Below, piece by piece: positions 62,296 to 64,000 of a DNA stretch of 64,000 nt. Location: the NCBI RefSeq assembly GCF_963378085.1, contig NZ_OY726395.1, forward strand, positions 1,426,001 through 1,490,000, in the 5' to 3' direction. Source of the DNA: Mycolicibacterium sp. MU0050 (lineage in GTDB: Bacteria; Actinomycetota; Actinomycetes; Mycobacteriales; Mycobacteriaceae). The position numbers and the translations under genes are program-made. Each line of letters starts with the position of its first letter. Position 1 is the stretch's first letter. Under the pieces are notes generated by a model. It did no database searches. It was not told where the DNA came from and saw only the letters and a program-made list of their open reading frames with translations.

Positions 62296-63594
62296 ATGCA
62301 CAAGGACGACATGATTTTGATTTCGGTGGATGATCACATCATTGAGCCGCCGGATATGTTCAAGAATCATTTGCCGGCGAAGTATGTCGATGAGGCGCCG
62401 CGGTTGGTGCATAACGCTGATGGCTCGGATACCTGGCAGTTTCGGGATGTGGTGATTCCGAATGTGGCGCTCAATGCGGTGGCGGGCCGGCCCAAGGAGG
62501 AGTACGGGCTGGAGCCGCAGGGTCTTGATGAGATTCGGCCCGGGTGTTATGACGCTGCGGAGCGGGTCAAGGACATGAGTGCCGGTGGGGTGTTGGCGAC
62601 GATGAATTTTCCGTCGTTTCCCGGGTTCGCCGCGCGGTTGTTCGCCACCGATGATGACGAGTTTTCGATGGCGTTGGTGCGGGCGTACAACGATTGGCAT
62701 ATCGATGAGTGGTGCGGGTCGCATCCGGGGCGGTTCATTCCGATGGCGATTCCGGCGATCTGGAATCCGCAGTTGTGTGCCCAGGAGATTCGGCGGGTGG
62801 CCGACAAGGGTGTGCATTCGTTGACGTTCACCGAGAATCCTTCGACGTTGGGGTATCCGTCGTTTCATGACCTGGAGTACTGGCGGCCGGTGTGGGAGGC
62901 GCTGGTCGATACCGAGACGGTGATGAATGTGCACATCGGGTCGTCGGGGAAGTTGGCGATCACCGCCCCGGATGCGCCGATGGACGTGATGATCACGTTG
63001 CAGCCGATGAACATCGTGCAGGCCGCCGCGGATTTGTTGTGGTCGGCGCCGATCAAGGAGTTCCCGACGCTCAAGATCGCGCTCAGTGAGGGCGGCACGG
63101 GCTGGATTCCGTATTTCCTGGATCGGGTGGACCGGACCTTCGAGATGCATTCGACCTGGACGCATCAGGATTTCGGGGGCAAGTTGCCCTCGGAGGTGTT
63201 CCGGGAGCATTTCATGACGTGTTTCATCTCCGATCCGGTTGGGGTGAAGAACCGGCATCTGATCGGGGTGGACAACATCTGCTGGGAGATGGACTATCCG
63301 CATTCGGATTCGATGTGGCCCGGGGCGCCCGAGGAGTTGTGGGCGGTGTTCGACACCTACGAAGTCAGCGACGAGGAGATCAACAAGATTACCCACGAGA
63401 ACGCCATGCGGCTCTACCAGTTCGACCCGTTCGCCCACATCCCCAAGGACCAGGCCACCGTCGGGGCGCTGCGCAAATCCGTCGAGGGCCACGACGTGTC
63501 GATCCGGGCACTGTCGCACGAGCGGGACCCCAACACCAGCAGCGGCATGGACGCCCTGACCGCCGCCGCCCAAGCCAACTCCTCAGCCCGCTAA
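62296..63594 (+). CDS. Amidohydrolase 2-family metal-dependent hydrolase/decarboxylase
   Basis: 432 residues of the ACMSD/gamma-resorcylate decarboxylase branch. Metal site parts: SVDDHIIEPPDMF (D-x-H instead of HxH), NVHIGSSG, and the last aspartate in WEMDYPHSDS. ATG after GGAAGGAAG. The first 340 codons use many T-ending codons (GAT, TTT, TTG, GGG) whereas the last 90 return to the C-ending style of neighbours, so the gene looks like a mosaic. Such proteins hydrolyse or decarboxylate ring-cleavage products. Substrate unknown. Confidence 0.88.
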   Translation: MHKDDMILISVDDHIIEPPDMFKNHLPAKYVDEAPRLVHNADGSDTWQFRDVVIPNVALNAVAGRPKEEYGLEPQGLDEIRPGCYDAAERVKDMSAGGVLATMNFPSFPGFAARLFATDDDEFSMALVRAYNDWHIDEWCGSHPGRFIPMAIPAIWNPQLCAQEIRRVADKGVHSLTFTENPSTLGYPSFHDLEYWRPVWEALVDTETVMNVHIGSSGKLAITAPDAPMDVMITLQPMNIVQAAADLLWSAPIKEFPTLKIALSEGGTGWIPYFLDRVDRTFEMHSTWTHQDFGGKLPSEVFREHFMTCFISDPVGVKNRHLIGVDNICWEMDYPHSDSMWPGAPEELWAVFDTYEVSDEEINKITHENAMRLYQFDPFAHIPKDQATVGALRKSVEGHDVSIRALSHERDPNTSSGMDALTAAAQANSSAR

Positions 63595-63604
63595 CCCCCA
63601 CTGC

Positions 63605-63630
63605 GTGGCCCAAACTCACCTTTGGGCCAC
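63605..63630 (+). terminator. Terminator hairpin after the amidohydrolase
   Basis: Perfect 10-bp stem GTGGCCCAAA / TTTGGGCCAC with a 6-base loop, followed by AAAG. It lies at the start of repeat copy 2. Confidence 0.7.
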
Positions 63631-63672
63631 AAAGTACGAGAAACTTCCGGCACAACGTCGACCTCGACGCGC
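63608..63672. repeat. Intergenic repeat, copy 2
   Basis: Second copy of the 65-base repeat at 30616-30680, about 11 differences by eye. Lies between the amidohydrolase and the next acyl-CoA dehydrogenase gene. Confidence 0.6.
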
Positions 63673-63712
63673 GGCCGGGACCGAATACGACGAGAACGTG
63701 AGGACGCACCCA

Positions 63713-64000
63713 ATGTCTGGCGGAATGAGCTTCGAGCTGACCGAGGACCAGCAGCTGATCCGGAAATCGGTCGCCGAGTTGGCGTCGAAGTTCGACGACC
63801 ACTACTGGATGACCAAGGACCAGGAGCACGAGTTTCCGCAGGAGTTCTACGACGCCATCGCCAAGGGCGGCTGGCTCGGGATGACCATCCCGGAGCAGTA
63901 CGGCGGCCACGGTCTGGGGATCACCGAGGCCACCATCCTCGCCGAGGAGGTGGCCCGCTCGGGCGGTGCGATGAACGCCGCCAGCGCCATCCACCTGTCG
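63713..64000 (+). CDS. Acyl-CoA dehydrogenase, 3' end outside window
   Basis: The first 96 codons of an ACAD: FELTEDQQLIRKSVAELASKF, then MTIPEQYGGHGLGITEATILAEEVARSGG, the N-terminal helical domain. ATG start preceded by GAGGA at a fair distance. The gene continues past the window. Confidence 0.9.
   Translation, partial: MSGGMSFELTEDQQLIRKSVAELASKFDDHYWMTKDQEHEFPQEFYDAIAKGGWLGMTIPEQYGGHGLGITEATILAEEVARSGGAMNAASAIHLS

Overview
The window is about 64 kb of high-GC actinobacterial DNA, almost certainly from a non-tuberculous, probably rapid-growing Mycobacterium (Mycolicibacterium-like). The first 18 kb follows a gene order known from mycobacteria (glgP, dinG, pncB, clpS, DUF2017, P1 peptidase, rhomboid, murI, cAMP phosphodiesterase, rph, rdgB, DUF3817, LprD-like; compare M. 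tuberculosis Rv1328-Rv1343c). It also carries an MspA-type porin homologue, and the later part holds several LLM-class (F420/flavin) oxidoreductases, both typical of the group.

Layout. (1) 1-18 kb, core block: glycogen phosphorylase (5' end cut by the window), a Vgb-type propeller, an MspA-like porin, a lipoprotein metallopeptidase, then the conserved dinG-to-rdgB set, an acyltransferase, an MFS pump and two small membrane proteins. The mec-cysO-cysM genes usually found between the P1 peptidase and the rhomboid are absent here. (2) 18-26.5 kb: tRNA-Leu(UAG), a large flippase-like membrane protein with a kinase-like middle, a TetR regulator divergent from a dehydrogenase-carboxymuconolactone decarboxylase fusion, an adenylate cyclase, and the same two domains again as separate genes, then an SDR. 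(3) 26.5-40.4 kb: a CoA-ester catabolic block. It has a B12-dependent acyl-CoA mutase in two subunits, an LLM oxidoreductase, a family III CoA-transferase, a [2Fe-2S] ferredoxin, an acyl-CoA synthetase, two pairs of acyl-CoA dehydrogenases, an enoyl-CoA hydratase, an SDR, the mutase chaperone MeaB and a TetR regulator. (4) 40.4-41.8 kb: an intact IS30-family element. (5) 41.8-56.5 kb: an oxidative island with a GMC oxidoreductase, three P450 genes (one frameshifted), five genes of SDR/nitroreductase type, VOC and NTF2-fold proteins, three LLM oxidoreductases and its own TetR regulator. (6) 56.6-64 kb: a leftward Rieske oxygenase operon (42-residue leader ORF, oxygenase, small protein, amidohydrolase, NTF2 protein, acyl-CoA dehydrogenase pair), then a rightward amidohydrolase and the start of another acyl-CoA dehydrogenase.

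The most notable structure is regulatory. Two palindromes recur only in promoter regions. Palindrome A, GAGAATnnTATTCTC, occurs four times: ferredoxin/acyl-CoA synthetase, SDR/meaB, TetR/acyl-CoA dehydrogenase, and the Rieske operon. Palindrome B, CTGTACGnnCGTACAG, occurs six times, all inside the 41.8-55.1 kb island. Each family has one copy between a TetR gene and its divergent neighbour, so each TetR is the obvious candidate regulator. Regulon A lies on both sides of regulon B, and the IS30 copy sits at one junction, which suggests that the B island was inserted into an older A pathway.

Taken together, regions 3 to 6 look like a system that oxygenates a poorly degradable molecule (Rieske, P450, LLM), activates it as a CoA thioester, runs beta-oxidation with heterotetrameric acyl-CoA dehydrogenases and rearranges a branched carbon skeleton with a B12 mutase. 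Steroid-like, terpenoid or branched alicyclic substrates would fit. The actual substrate cannot be read from the sequence.
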